Assembly: GCA_016181845.1 (NCBI GenBank)
Contig: JACOYO010000003.1
Coordinates: 80,185-114,460, forward strand
Reading direction: 5' to 3'
DNA: 34,276 nt
Source of the DNA: Parcubacteria group bacterium
GTDB taxonomy: Bacteria; Patescibacteriota; Minisyncoccia; Phycocordibacterales; 21-14-all-47-15
The notes under the pieces were generated by a model. That model was not told the DNA's origin. It worked only from the letters and a program-made list of their open reading frames with translations, and searched no databases. Below are positions 1 through 9,624 of the stretch, one piece after another (position 1 is the first letter of the stretch; every line of letters starts with the position of its first letter). Position numbers and translations under genes: made by a program.

Positions 1-396
1 AATCTCCTGCGCCAATTTTGGATTTTTCATGAGCGCAGCACCCGCTCCTTGTTTTTCTATCGTCCTATCGGGACAGCCCATGTTGATATCAACGCCGTCA
101 AAACCAAGCTCGCAGACAAGCGCCGCGGCTTCACGAATAGTTTTTGGATTTGCGCCGAAAATCTGCGCTACAATCGGACGCTCTTTTTTTGAATACTTAA
201 AATCAATGAGGAGTTTCTCCCTCGCTTTAGGATGCGCCAAACCATCAGCAGACACGAATTCAGTCCACAGCACATCAGGCTTGCCGTATTTCGCTATGAT
301 TTCACGAAACGCAAAATCAGTAACATCCGCCATTGGCGCCAGGGCGAAAAACGGTTTTGGCAATTTTTTCCAAAATCCTCTAGACATACCGTGCAT
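1..396 (-). CDS. dus: tRNA-dihydrouridine synthase (partial, runs off left edge)
   Basis: Minus-strand translation from ATG at 396: MHGMSRGFWKKLPKPFFALAPMADVTDFAFREI...GFDGVDINMGCPDRTIEKQGAGAALMKNP; APMADVTD and the DINMGCP..-GAGAALMK motif of the Dus family. Confidence 0.93.
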   Translation of the reverse strand, partial: MHGMSRGFWKKLPKPFFALAPMADVTDFAFREIIAKYGKPDVLWTEFVSADGLAHPKAREKLLIDFKYSKKERPIVAQIFGANPKTIREAAALVCELGFDGVDINMGCPDRTIEKQGAGAALMKNPKLAQEI

Positions 397-438
397 ACTA
401 CAATAGATGCCGCCTTTTCTAAAGAGCCTAAATATTTG

Positions 439-1314
439 CTATTTCACCAATTTATAAAACACTTTATTGCCGAAACGGAGGTCAATGTATTGAAGAAAGG
501 CGCCGTCAAGCGCTTTGGATAAATCGCTCACGCGGAGCGCCGCGCTCAAATTTTCAAGCACAGTGTCAAAATTTTGTTTGCCGTTAAAAATAATTTTCCC
601 GCCGTTTTTTATGCGCAATTCGTAATCATCGCCCGGCAGTACACGAAGCGCGATTGTTTCAATGCCGGCGACAGAAAGACGGTCTTTGAAAACCACTATC
701 TTTTTTAACGCTTCTTCAGGAAGAATAAAATTACCGACCGGGTTGCCAGCGCGCGGTGAACCAAACTCATTGACCAGAGGGCTTTCTACTTCAAAAAAAA
801 CAGGGTTGGAAAAAGAGGGAGCACGGTCAAAAATATAACCGGAGTCGTCGGCAAAATAACAGGTCGGTGTTTCCGCGATTTCCTTTGCCACAGTCGGATG
901 ATTACACCAAACATATTCCGGTTTTCTCTCGGTTAAAGAAAGTACTATGGTGTCAAAATTTTGAGTTTTTATGTCGGCGGTTTTAATACGCGGATAGGCG
1001 GATAATATGCTTGCGACCATCGCCTCGCGCGGATAAAAAAGCACGGTGTCTTTCGGCACGAGAAATGCATACGTTCCCGCTATTGATTCCGTCATCATCG
1101 CCGTAAGTGTCGTGCTCGCAATAGCCACATTCCCCTGCACTGTCACCACATGTACCCGCACCGAGTCCTGATGCAATCCCCATATCGCAAGCCCGCCGAC
1201 AAGAAGCGCAAAAGCCGCCATGCCGGTAATTCTAAAAAGCATCCGTTGACGTTCTCTTTTTAACAACGGGGAACTCTTTCTTGAGAGAGCTATCATTTCA
1301 CGTCGCGATTTCAT
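439..1314 (-). CDS. FtsQ/DivIB-like cell division protein with single TM and POTRA-type region
   Basis: 291 aa; N-terminal basic segment, one TM helix, then VHVVTVQGNVAIAS... and IKTADIKTQNFDTIVLSLTERKPEYVWC, typical of FtsQ. Confidence 0.7.
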   Translation of the reverse strand: MKSRREMIALSRKSSPLLKRERQRMLFRITGMAAFALLVGGLAIWGLHQDSVRVHVVTVQGNVAIASTTLTAMMTESIAGTYAFLVPKDTVLFYPREAMVASILSAYPRIKTADIKTQNFDTIVLSLTERKPEYVWCNHPTVAKEIAETPTCYFADDSGYIFDRAPSFSNPVFFEVESPLVNEFGSPRAGNPVGNFILPEEALKKIVVFKDRLSVAGIETIALRVLPGDDYELRIKNGGKIIFNGKQNFDTVLENLSAALRVSDLSKALDGAFLQYIDLRFGNKVFYKLVK

Positions 1315-1340
1315 TTTTTGCTTGTTAGGTTGTTAGGAAT

Positions 1341-2603
1341 TTATGACAACATATCCGTGCCGACATATTTTTGCAAAGCTTCCGGAATCTTGATAGAGCC
1401 GTCTGCCTGCTGGTGGTTTTCAATAAGTGAAATGAGAATACGCGGAGTCGCGATGGCTGTATTGTTGAGCGAATGCGCAAATCGAAGCGTACCGCTCGCA
1501 TCGCGGTATTTGATATTGAGCCGCCGCGTCTGAAAATCATGAAAATATGACGACGAGTGCGTTTCGCGATACGTGTTTTCAGACGGCACCCACGCTTCAA
1601 TATCATATTTCTTCACCTGCCCCAATCCCAAATCACCGCCGCAATTGAGCACCACCCGATACGGGATTTCAAGTTTTTGCATAAACGCTTCCGCATTTAG
1701 GGTAAGCTCTTCGTGGTGCTCTACCGAGATTTCGTGATTGGCTTCACATAGAACAACCTGCTCAAGCTTGAAAAATTCATGCACACGCATCAGCCCTTTG
1801 GTGTCCTTACCGTGACTCCCAGCTTCTCGGCGGAAACACGGAGAAAATGAAACGAATTTTTTCGGCAGAGCTTCCATTGGGATGACCTCATCCATGTGAT
1901 ACGCCATCGTCGGCACTTCTGCCGTGCCTGAAAGAAAATCGCCGTCTTGTGTTTTATATAAATCTTCTTCTCCCTGCGGCAAATACCCCGTGCCCAAAAA
2001 TGCTTCGCGACGCACGAGCGATGGCGCAATCATCGGTGTAAAACCTTTCGCAGTCAATTCATCTAGTATCAGCCGCCAAACGGCGAACGATAAAATCGCA
2101 CCATATCCTTTCAAAAAGTACCCGCGGAAGCCGGCTACTTTTGCACCGCGCGCGAAATCCGCCATATCAAACGCCTCCATCAGCTCAATGTGACTTTTCA
2201 CAGAAAAAGAAAATTCCGGCGGCGCGCCCCACTTTCGCACTTCTTTATTTTGAGCGTCGCTCTCACCCTCCGGCACTGACATATCGGGAATGTTTGGCAC
2301 GGCAAGCATCAGAATCTGCCACTCTTTCATAACGTCTTTTAATTGTGTTTCAAAACGGCCGAGCTCGTCTTTCACAGCTTTCATATCGCCTATCAGACTT
2401 TGGCGGACTGTTGCATCTTTTACCACACTGATATCTTTGCTCGCTTTGTTTTGCCTAGCGCGCATTTCTTCCACTTTGGCGAGTATTTCAAGCCGCCGCG
2501 TATCAACAGCAAGCAATGCTTCCACATCAAAATTGATATGCTTTTTTCGAGCCGCTTCAGCCACTAAGTCTTTATTGTCACGAATGAATTTAATGTCGAG
2601 CAT
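1341..2603 (-). CDS. serS: seryl-tRNA synthetase
   Basis: 420 aa; MLDIKFIRDN N-terminal coiled-coil domain, FSPCFRREAGSHGKDTKGLMRVHEFFKLEQ class II motif 2, C-terminal HSLNNTAIATPRILISLIENHQQADGSIKIPEAL. Confidence 0.97.
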   Translation of the reverse strand: MLDIKFIRDNKDLVAEAARKKHINFDVEALLAVDTRRLEILAKVEEMRARQNKASKDISVVKDATVRQSLIGDMKAVKDELGRFETQLKDVMKEWQILMLAVPNIPDMSVPEGESDAQNKEVRKWGAPPEFSFSVKSHIELMEAFDMADFARGAKVAGFRGYFLKGYGAILSFAVWRLILDELTAKGFTPMIAPSLVRREAFLGTGYLPQGEEDLYKTQDGDFLSGTAEVPTMAYHMDEVIPMEALPKKFVSFSPCFRREAGSHGKDTKGLMRVHEFFKLEQVVLCEANHEISVEHHEELTLNAEAFMQKLEIPYRVVLNCGGDLGLGQVKKYDIEAWVPSENTYRETHSSSYFHDFQTRRLNIKYRDASGTLRFAHSLNNTAIATPRILISLIENHQQADGSIKIPEALQKYVGTDMLS

Positions 2604-2694
2604 ATATATTTAGCTGCTTAGCTTATTAGAAAAATTAGCTTTTAGCTATGTTGCATGTTTCCATATTATCAAAAATTGTTACAATAAGCGAACA

Positions 2695-3549
2695 ATGAGC
2701 GAAATAAGAAAACTTAATCTTAGAGAATTTCCGCCTGCTCTTATGGAAATCCCAGAGCCGCCCAAAACACTCTATCTTGCAGGCACCCTTCCTCCTGAAG
2801 ACGCCATTCTCCTCACCGTTGTCGGTTCTCGAAAATATACATCATACGGAAAAATGGCGTGTGAAAAAATAATCGCCGGACTTTCGGGATATCCGATTGC
2901 TATTGTTTCCGGGCTTGCATTGGGTATTGATACCATCGCTCATCGCGCCGCTATGGAAGCTGGGCTCAAGACAATCGCCGTGCCTGGTTCTGGTCTTGGC
3001 GAGCAAGTCCTCTATCCCTCTTCCAACAAAACACTTGCCAAAGAAATTATCGCGCATGGCGGAGCGCTACTTTCAGAATTCCCTTCTGATTTTCGCGCAA
3101 CGCAATGGAGCTTCCCCCAGCGCAATCGCATCATGGCAGGACTTTCGCGAGGCGTACTCATTATTGAAGCAAGCGAACAATCTGGCACACTCATCACCGC
3201 GCGACTTGCGCTTGATTACAATCGTGATGTGTATGTCATTCCGGGTTCCATTTTTTCAGACGGAACACGCGGCTCAAACGCGCTCATAAAAGGCGGGGCA
3301 ACGCCAATCACCTCAAGCTCCGATATGCTTGTTGCGCTCGGGTTTGAAACAGCACAAGAACATCCGTCCGTTAAAGAGAACGCGAACCACGAAGAGAGAG
3401 CGGTGCTTGAACTGCTTCTAGAACCACTGCCGCGCGATGCAATCATTCAAGCGTTAAACCGACCGACGCATGAAGTTAATATGCTTCTGTCCGTCATGGA
3501 ATTGAAAGGACTTATAAAAGAAAGACTCGGCTCTATTTATAAAACATAA
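2695..3549 (+). CDS. dprA: DNA-processing protein DprA
   Basis: 284 aa; VVGSRKYTSYGK, SGLALGIDTIAHRAAMEAGLKTIAVPGSGL, FPQRNRIMAGLSRGVLIIEASEQSGTLITARLALDYNRDVYVIPG. Confidence 0.96.
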   Translation: MSEIRKLNLREFPPALMEIPEPPKTLYLAGTLPPEDAILLTVVGSRKYTSYGKMACEKIIAGLSGYPIAIVSGLALGIDTIAHRAAMEAGLKTIAVPGSGLGEQVLYPSSNKTLAKEIIAHGGALLSEFPSDFRATQWSFPQRNRIMAGLSRGVLIIEASEQSGTLITARLALDYNRDVYVIPGSIFSDGTRGSNALIKGGATPITSSSDMLVALGFETAQEHPSVKENANHEERAVLELLLEPLPRDAIIQALNRPTHEVNMLLSVMELKGLIKERLGSIYKT

Positions 3550-3714
3550 AATTCAAAAAACCTTTCGATATATCGAAAGGTTTTGTATTGAATCTTTATA
3601 CTTCTCTTTTCATACGATATATCGTATGAAATAGAAAGTTGATACAGTTACGCAGTTAAGAAACTATTCCTGTATATTTGCATAAAAAAATAATATATAG
3701 TATCAATACACACC

Positions 3715-5934
3715 ATGCACACAAAAGAAGGAAAAAAACTTTTGATTGTTGAATCGCCGTCAAAAGCAAAAACAATTTCAAAATATGTCGGAGACGCGTA
3801 TGTCGTCCGCGCATCTGTTGGACACATTCGCGACCTTCCAAAAAATAATAAAAAAGCGATTGATATTGAGCGCGACTTCACGCCTCATTATGAAATCCCG
3901 AAAGAGAAACAAAAAATCGTAGATGAGCTCGCGAGCATAGCTGAAACTTCTGACGAAATCATTTTGGCAACCGACCCCGACCGAGAAGGTGAAGCAATCG
4001 CCTGGCATATCTCTCTAGCCCTGGATATCCCCAAGAAAGAGACCAACCGCGTGGTATTTCATGAAATCACGCAAAATGCCGTGCTGGAAGCGCTCAAACA
4101 TCCACGAAAAATAGACCAGAATCTCCGCAAAGCGCAGGAGGCACGGCGCGTGCTTGACCGCCTTGTCGGCTACGACCTATCGGGTCTGATATGGAAAAAA
4201 GTACGGTACGGTCTTTCTGCCGGCCGCGTCCAATCACCTGCGCTCCGCATCATTATGGAGCGCGAGCGTGAGATTCGCGCCTTTATACCAGAAGCATACT
4301 GGACCATCACCGCTATCCTTTCTGATGAGGCAAACAAAAAAGCGTCGGGGCTTCTTTCCACTTGTGTTGATGAGCCGAAGACCAAAACGGAAGCAGAGCG
4401 TATTGTCGCCAACGGAAAAAATGGGAGATGGAATATCACCGACATAAAAGAATCCGAGATGAAGCGCTCGCCAAAAGCGCCTTTCACTACTTCTACCCTC
4501 CAACAAGCGGCAAGCTCTCGGCTTGGCTTCTCTCCCTCGCGCACCATGGGCATCGCGCAAAAACTCTACGAAGCAGGCCACATCACTTACATGCGCACCG
4601 ACAGTACCACCTTGAGCAAAGAAGCGGAAGGCGCCATTGTTAAGGTCATCAATTCGGAATACGGAAATAAGTACGCAATGCCGCGGCATTATCAAACAAA
4701 AAGCAAAAACGCGCAGGAAGCGCACGAGGCCATTCGCCCGACAAACATGTCGCGCGCTTCGCTTGGCACAAATCCCGAGCAAAAAAATCTCTATGACCTC
4801 ATCTGGCGGCGAACCATTGCTTCTCAAATGGCCGATGCGATTCTCATGAAGACACGGATTACCGCGAATGTTATCGCGAAGTCTCATGATGGAACGATAC
4901 CTGATTTTACTCTCAATGGTTCTCGCGTGCTCTTTGATGGGTGGCTTCTTGCCGACCACGCGGCGCGCGGCGAAGATGTGCTGGTACCTGAAATAAATCC
5001 GGGGAATTCGCTCACGCTCCAAGAAATTAACGCGGAGCGCAAAGAAACAGCCCCTCCATCGCGGTATACGGAAGCAGGGCTCGTGAAAGAGCTCGAGAAA
5101 CGCGGCATCGGCAGACCGAGCACCTACGCGTCAATCATGAAAACGCTCGCCGACCGTGGCTATGTGACCAAAGAAGGACGAACTCTTTTCCCCACGGACA
5201 CCGGAGACGTCGTGAGCACTTTTTTGGAAACGCAATTCCCAACATATATCAGCGATTCGTTTACCGCCGAGATGGAAGAGGAGCTCGATGACATCGCGGA
5301 AGGCAAGCGCGAATATGCAAAAACACTTTCCGACTTTTATAAGCCGTTCCACAAAGAAGTTCTGTCAAAAGAAGACATAGAAAAATTGACCACGCTCGGC
5401 GATGCGCCGAAAGGAGTCCTCTGCCCAGTCTGCGCAAGCAATATGATTATCAAATTGGGGAAAAATGGAAAATTTTTAAGCTGTTCGCGATTTCCCGATT
5501 GCGCCGGCGCTCGTACGATTGACGGAAAAGAAATTGAACCGCCAAAAGACATCGGCGAACACTGCCCGAAATGCAAAGAAGGAAAATTGATGGAGCGCGA
5601 GGGACGGTTCGGCCGTTTTGTTGCCTGCTCAAGGTATCCAAAATGCAAGTATGTAAAAAAAGATGCCGCGACGGAAGCCAAAAATGACACTGGCATCCCG
5701 TGCCCCGTTTGCGGCAAAGGCAACATGACAGAGCGCCGCGGCAGATTCGGCATTTTCTTCAGCTGTTCAAACTATCCTGAATGCAAGCACGCGATTAAAG
5801 CGCGCCCGACCGGCGACCACTGCAAGCTCTGCGGAGCACTCATGATGGAAGGCACGAAAACTATTCCGGTACGTTGTAGTAATAAAGCGTGTCCCAACCA
5901 CAACCCGCACAAAATCAAAAAAGAGGAAAAATAG
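3715..5934 (+). CDS. topA: DNA topoisomerase I with four C-terminal Cys4-type zinc-finger segments
   Basis: 739 aa; LLIVESPSKAKTISKYVG, ATDPDREGEAIAWH, AGRVQSPALRIIMEREREIRAF, YMRTDSTTLS; C-terminal CPVC/CPKC/CPVC/CKLC repeats. Confidence 0.97.
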   Translation: MHTKEGKKLLIVESPSKAKTISKYVGDAYVVRASVGHIRDLPKNNKKAIDIERDFTPHYEIPKEKQKIVDELASIAETSDEIILATDPDREGEAIAWHISLALDIPKKETNRVVFHEITQNAVLEALKHPRKIDQNLRKAQEARRVLDRLVGYDLSGLIWKKVRYGLSAGRVQSPALRIIMEREREIRAFIPEAYWTITAILSDEANKKASGLLSTCVDEPKTKTEAERIVANGKNGRWNITDIKESEMKRSPKAPFTTSTLQQAASSRLGFSPSRTMGIAQKLYEAGHITYMRTDSTTLSKEAEGAIVKVINSEYGNKYAMPRHYQTKSKNAQEAHEAIRPTNMSRASLGTNPEQKNLYDLIWRRTIASQMADAILMKTRITANVIAKSHDGTIPDFTLNGSRVLFDGWLLADHAARGEDVLVPEINPGNSLTLQEINAERKETAPPSRYTEAGLVKELEKRGIGRPSTYASIMKTLADRGYVTKEGRTLFPTDTGDVVSTFLETQFPTYISDSFTAEMEEELDDIAEGKREYAKTLSDFYKPFHKEVLSKEDIEKLTTLGDAPKGVLCPVCASNMIIKLGKNGKFLSCSRFPDCAGARTIDGKEIEPPKDIGEHCPKCKEGKLMEREGRFGRFVACSRYPKCKYVKKDAATEAKNDTGIPCPVCGKGNMTERRGRFGIFFSCSNYPECKHAIKARPTGDHCKLCGALMMEGTKTIPVRCSNKACPNHNPHKIKKEEK

Positions 5935-5984
5935 TTTCTCATAATTCATAATTCTGTTTTTTTGTGTATGATACTGATATGTCA

Positions 5985-7439
5985 GCACACATGAACGAAG
6001 AATCTCTTGAGGCGCTTCTTAAAATAAGCAAGCAGGAGAAAAGAGACGCTGAATTGCTCACCAAAGCGTACCATTTTTCAAAACAGGCGCATGTAGGGCA
6101 AAAACGATTTTCGGGCGAACCATATTTTAACCACGCCTTTGCAACCGCATATAAATTGGCCGAGCTCGGCATGGACACTGAAACCATAGCCGCGGGCTTG
6201 CTTCACGATACCATTGAAGACGGCGAGGCGACCGAAGAAATACTCAAAAAAGAATTTGGCGATGATATAGCGTTCTTGGTTGAGGGCGTGACCAAATTGG
6301 GAAAATTGCGCTACCAAGGCATTGAACGGCACACGGAGAGTCTCCGAAAATTATTTTTTGCCGTGGCAAAAGATATCCGTGTACTTATCATAAAACTGGC
6401 GGACCGATTTCACAATGTGCAAACGCTTGCGCATGTACGGGAAGAGAAACAAAATCGCATCGCGCTTGAGACGCTTGAAATATACGCGCCGTTCGCAAAC
6501 CGGCTAGGTATGGGCGAGCTGAAAGGAGCGCTTGAAGACGCCGCTTTCCCGTTTGCATACCCCGAACAATACAAAAATATCACAGAGCAACTGCGAGACC
6601 GAAAAAATATAAAACGAAAACATTTGGAAAAAATAAACCGCACGCTTCAAAAAGAGCTCGCGGCGCACGGCATCACCGATTTCAAAACCGATTATCGCAT
6701 CAAACACACATACAGCACCTACCAAAAATTGCTCAAAAAAGAAAAGGATATTGAAAAAATATACGATATCGCGGCCCTGCGGATTATCGTGGGGAGCGTA
6801 GAAGAATGTTACAAGACACTTGGTATTATTCACTCGCTTTGGCGGCCACTTCCTGGCAGAATCAAAGATTATATCGCCTTCCCAAAACCAAACGGCTACC
6901 AGAGCATCCACACCACCATTTTTACCGGCGATGGCGATATTGTTGAAATACAGATACGCACCGAGGTCATGCACCAGGAAGCGGAATACGGCATTGCCGC
7001 GCATTTCGCCTATAAAGAAGGAGACATCGCCGCTTCGGATGGCAACGCGCTAAACAAGCGATTGCGCTGGGTAAAACAATTATCGGAATGGCAAAAACAG
7101 GTGCACGAATCAAAAGAATTTTTGGAACACTTAAGAATGGATTTTTTCCAACATCGCGTCTTTGTGTTTACTCCTGAGGGAGATGTGATTGATTTGCCTG
7201 AAAATGCTTCGCCCATAGATTTTGCATACGCAATACATTCCGATATCGGCAATCACGCATCCGGCGCAAAAGTAAACGGAAAATTTACGTCGCTTGATAC
7301 GCAACTCAAAAACGGAGATATCGTGGAGATTATCGTGAAAAAATCAAGCATGCCGAACCAAAAGTGGCTTCAGTACGTGAAAACTACGCTTGCTCGCAAA
7401 CAAATACGCTCCGCGCTTGGGAAACATACGTCTCTATAA
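5985..7439 (+). CDS. RelA/SpoT family (p)ppGpp synthetase/hydrolase (HD + RelA_SpoT + TGS, no clear ACT domain)
   Basis: ORF opens at 5964; M at 5982-5990 region is the likely start. LLHDTIEDG HD motif, GRIKDYIAFPKPNGYQSIHTTIF synthetase motif, TGS FVFTPEGDVIDLPENASPIDFAYAIHSDIGN. Confidence 0.93.
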   Translation, partial: AHMNEESLEALLKISKQEKRDAELLTKAYHFSKQAHVGQKRFSGEPYFNHAFATAYKLAELGMDTETIAAGLLHDTIEDGEATEEILKKEFGDDIAFLVEGVTKLGKLRYQGIERHTESLRKLFFAVAKDIRVLIIKLADRFHNVQTLAHVREEKQNRIALETLEIYAPFANRLGMGELKGALEDAAFPFAYPEQYKNITEQLRDRKNIKRKHLEKINRTLQKELAAHGITDFKTDYRIKHTYSTYQKLLKKEKDIEKIYDIAALRIIVGSVEECYKTLGIIHSLWRPLPGRIKDYIAFPKPNGYQSIHTTIFTGDGDIVEIQIRTEVMHQEAEYGIAAHFAYKEGDIAASDGNALNKRLRWVKQLSEWQKQVHESKEFLEHLRMDFFQHRVFVFTPEGDVIDLPENASPIDFAYAIHSDIGNHASGAKVNGKFTSLDTQLKNGDIVEIIVKKSSMPNQKWLQYVKTTLARKQIRSALGKHTSL

Positions 7440-8507
7440 TGAAAAATTTTTGATGGAGTACAGGTCATCTTCATCTTCTGAAGCAGCCGGTGAGTTTTCG
7501 GTTGCTTGTTCTTCTTCAATGGTTTCCGGTTCTGTTTCGTCTGCTTGTAGCTCTTCTTGCAACGGCGTTTCTGTTTCCTGCGCTATGGACTCGGTGTTCT
7601 CTTGCGGCAAAGATTCATCGTCGCGAAGTGATTGCTCATACGCCTGCATCATTGCATGAGGAGAAGCGCCGCCGTTTTTTTCTGTTGTTTCAATCAGTGT
7701 CAGGATATTTCGCAAATCATCGTTTGAAAAAAAATCAATCATGACGCGGCCGCCGATGTCTTTGCGTTCAATCTGCACACGTGTGCCGAATTTTTCCGAC
7801 ATGCGCTCTTCAAGCTCAACTATTTCCGGATCAAATGCTCGCTCTTTCTTGCGCACTCGATCATACGCAATGCGCCGAGCAATCGCTTCAGCATCACGAA
7901 CCGTCAGTTTTTTGTAGAGCACCTCTTTAAACAATGTCATTTGTTCTTCTGGACGGTCCACCAACATGAGAATCGGACGCGTATGTCCGTCGGTAATCTG
8001 CCCGCTGGAGAGCGCCTCAAGTATCGGTTCGGGGAGGAGAAGCAGGCGGATAGTATTGGAAACATATTCGCGGCTTTTGCCGACTTTTTTTGCGATTTCG
8101 CCGTGCTTGAAACCGAATTCTTCCGCGAGTTGTTTGAACGCGCGCGCTTTTTCAACGGAATTCAAATCCTCGCGCTGAAGATTTTCAATAATCGCCAATT
8201 CAAGTTTTTCACGGTCGTTGTCTTCACCGATGCGAATGATGACCGGCACCTGCATAAGCCCGGCTTGCTTGGACGCGCGGAGACGCCGCTCTCCAGAGAT
8301 GAGCTCATACTCAACAGAGAGTCCGCCGTCTTCCCTTTCTATTTCATGGCGTGTTACCACGAGCGGCTGGAGCACACCATACTGTCTGATAGAATCGGCA
8401 AGTTCATTTAGCCGCGTCGGGTCAAATTCTTTTCTCGGCTGATACGGATTCGGATGGATTTTCCCAACCTCAACCCAAAATATGGAATTGCTGTATAATT
8501 CGGACAT
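7434..8507 (-). CDS. parB: ParB/Spo0J-like chromosome partitioning protein
   Basis: 357 aa; VGKIHPNPYQPRKEFD, ELISGERRLRASKQAGLMQVPVII, ENLQREDLNSVEKARAFKQL, HTH GEIAKKVGKSREYVSNTIRLL, acidic C-terminal tail. Confidence 0.93.
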   Translation of the reverse strand: MSELYSNSIFWVEVGKIHPNPYQPRKEFDPTRLNELADSIRQYGVLQPLVVTRHEIEREDGGLSVEYELISGERRLRASKQAGLMQVPVIIRIGEDNDREKLELAIIENLQREDLNSVEKARAFKQLAEEFGFKHGEIAKKVGKSREYVSNTIRLLLLPEPILEALSSGQITDGHTRPILMLVDRPEEQMTLFKEVLYKKLTVRDAEAIARRIAYDRVRKKERAFDPEIVELEERMSEKFGTRVQIERKDIGGRVMIDFFSNDDLRNILTLIETTEKNGGASPHAMMQAYEQSLRDDESLPQENTESIAQETETPLQEELQADETEPETIEEEQATENSPAASEDEDDLYSIKNFSL

Positions 8508-8611
8508 GTTTTTTAGATGATTGATGTATTGATTATATCATACTACTGCTAGCAGACAACCATAATTTATAATTTGATTTATACAAAAAATACGCTATGC
8601 TTGACACACGG

Positions 8612-8697
8612 GCCGCGGTGGCGGAATGGCAGACGCGATGGACTCAAAATCCATTGATGGCAACATCGTGAGAGTTCGAGTCTCTCCCGCGGCACCA
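8612..8697 (+). tRNA. tRNA-Leu (anticodon CAA), CCA encoded
   Basis: GCCGCGG...CCGCGGC acceptor, loop CTCAAAA, long variable arm, GTTCGAGTC T-loop, genomic ACCA end. Confidence 0.93.
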
Positions 8698-8704
8698 CGA
8701 ATTA

Positions 8705-8738
8705 AAAATTGTCTCACTTCTCGTGAGACAATTTTTTC
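8705..8738 (+). terminator. Rho-independent terminator after tRNA-Leu(CAA)
   Basis: AAAATTGTCTCAC-TTCTC-GTGAGACAATTTTTT hairpin plus T-tract. Confidence 0.85.
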
Positions 8739-8778
8739 TAAAAACTAATAAGCTAAGACCTAATAAACTGAATCCTTC

Positions 8779-9432
8779 TCATATCTTCCCCACCAGACCA
8801 AGCCCGGGGCGAAGCGTGTCGTCTCCAGGATTCCAGCTTGCCGGACACACTTGCCCGCCGTGTTCACGGACAAATTTTGCCGCCTGCAGTTTGCGGAGCA
8901 ATTCTTTTGCGCTTCTGCCGATGTTGTTGTCATGCACTTCCATCGCGCGCAGTATGCCATCAGGGTCAATAATGAAACTGCCGCGGAGCGCCACCCCTTC
9001 GTCTTCCAAGTAAACTCCCATCATGCGCGAAAGTTTCCCTGCCGGGTCGGCAAGCATCGGGAATTTTATTTTTTTCACCGCGTCTGAAGCATCGTGCCAT
9101 GCTTTGTGCACAAACACCGTATCGGTGCTCACCGACAAAATTTCAGTGTCCAATTTTTTAAACTGGTCATAGGCATCTGCCAATTCTTCAAGCTCGGTCG
9201 GGCAGATAAATGTAAAGTCGGCAGGATAGAAAAATAGCACCGTCCACTTGCCGCCTTTTTTCCCGCGATAATCCGAGAGTTTTATTTTTTTAATTTTATC
9301 TTGATGGTACGCCTCAAGCTCAATGTCGCGCACCATTTCTCCGACAGAACCGCATTCCAAAGATTCTTCGCATGAATAATCGCACGGACAATCGCCGCAT
9401 GCCCCGTTATTTTTTTCCATATCGTGATTCAT
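8779..9432 (-). CDS. 2-Cys peroxiredoxin (AhpC/TSA family) with Cys-rich N-terminal extension
   Basis: 217 aa; FYPADFTFICPTE (peroxidatic Cys), GGQVCPASWNPG (resolving Cys); N-term ACGDCPCDYSCEESLEC. Confidence 0.93.
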   Translation of the reverse strand: MNHDMEKNNGACGDCPCDYSCEESLECGSVGEMVRDIELEAYHQDKIKKIKLSDYRGKKGGKWTVLFFYPADFTFICPTELEELADAYDQFKKLDTEILSVSTDTVFVHKAWHDASDAVKKIKFPMLADPAGKLSRMMGVYLEDEGVALRGSFIIDPDGILRAMEVHDNNIGRSAKELLRKLQAAKFVREHGGQVCPASWNPGDDTLRPGLGLVGKI

Positions 9433-9624
9433 ATATATATTTTGTTACATTAGTAATGTGAAAAATTATTTTGATATCTGCATGATAACATCGCGCCGTT
9501 TGTCTGTCTACGCCAGCCCGCCCAAATGATACAGAAAAAAGAAAATCATTCGATATATCGAATGATAGTATGCCAGTATACTGGCATAGCAAGAAGAAAA
9601 AGTTAGCCATAATAATTTTGACAA

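Noticed and set aside
4234-5022. 262-aa antisense ORF opposite topA
   Set aside because: Fully embedded opposite a strongly conserved gene; composition consistent with antisense frame.
7434-8507. parS site near parB
   Set aside because: No TGTTTCACGTGAAACA-like sequence seen in this window.
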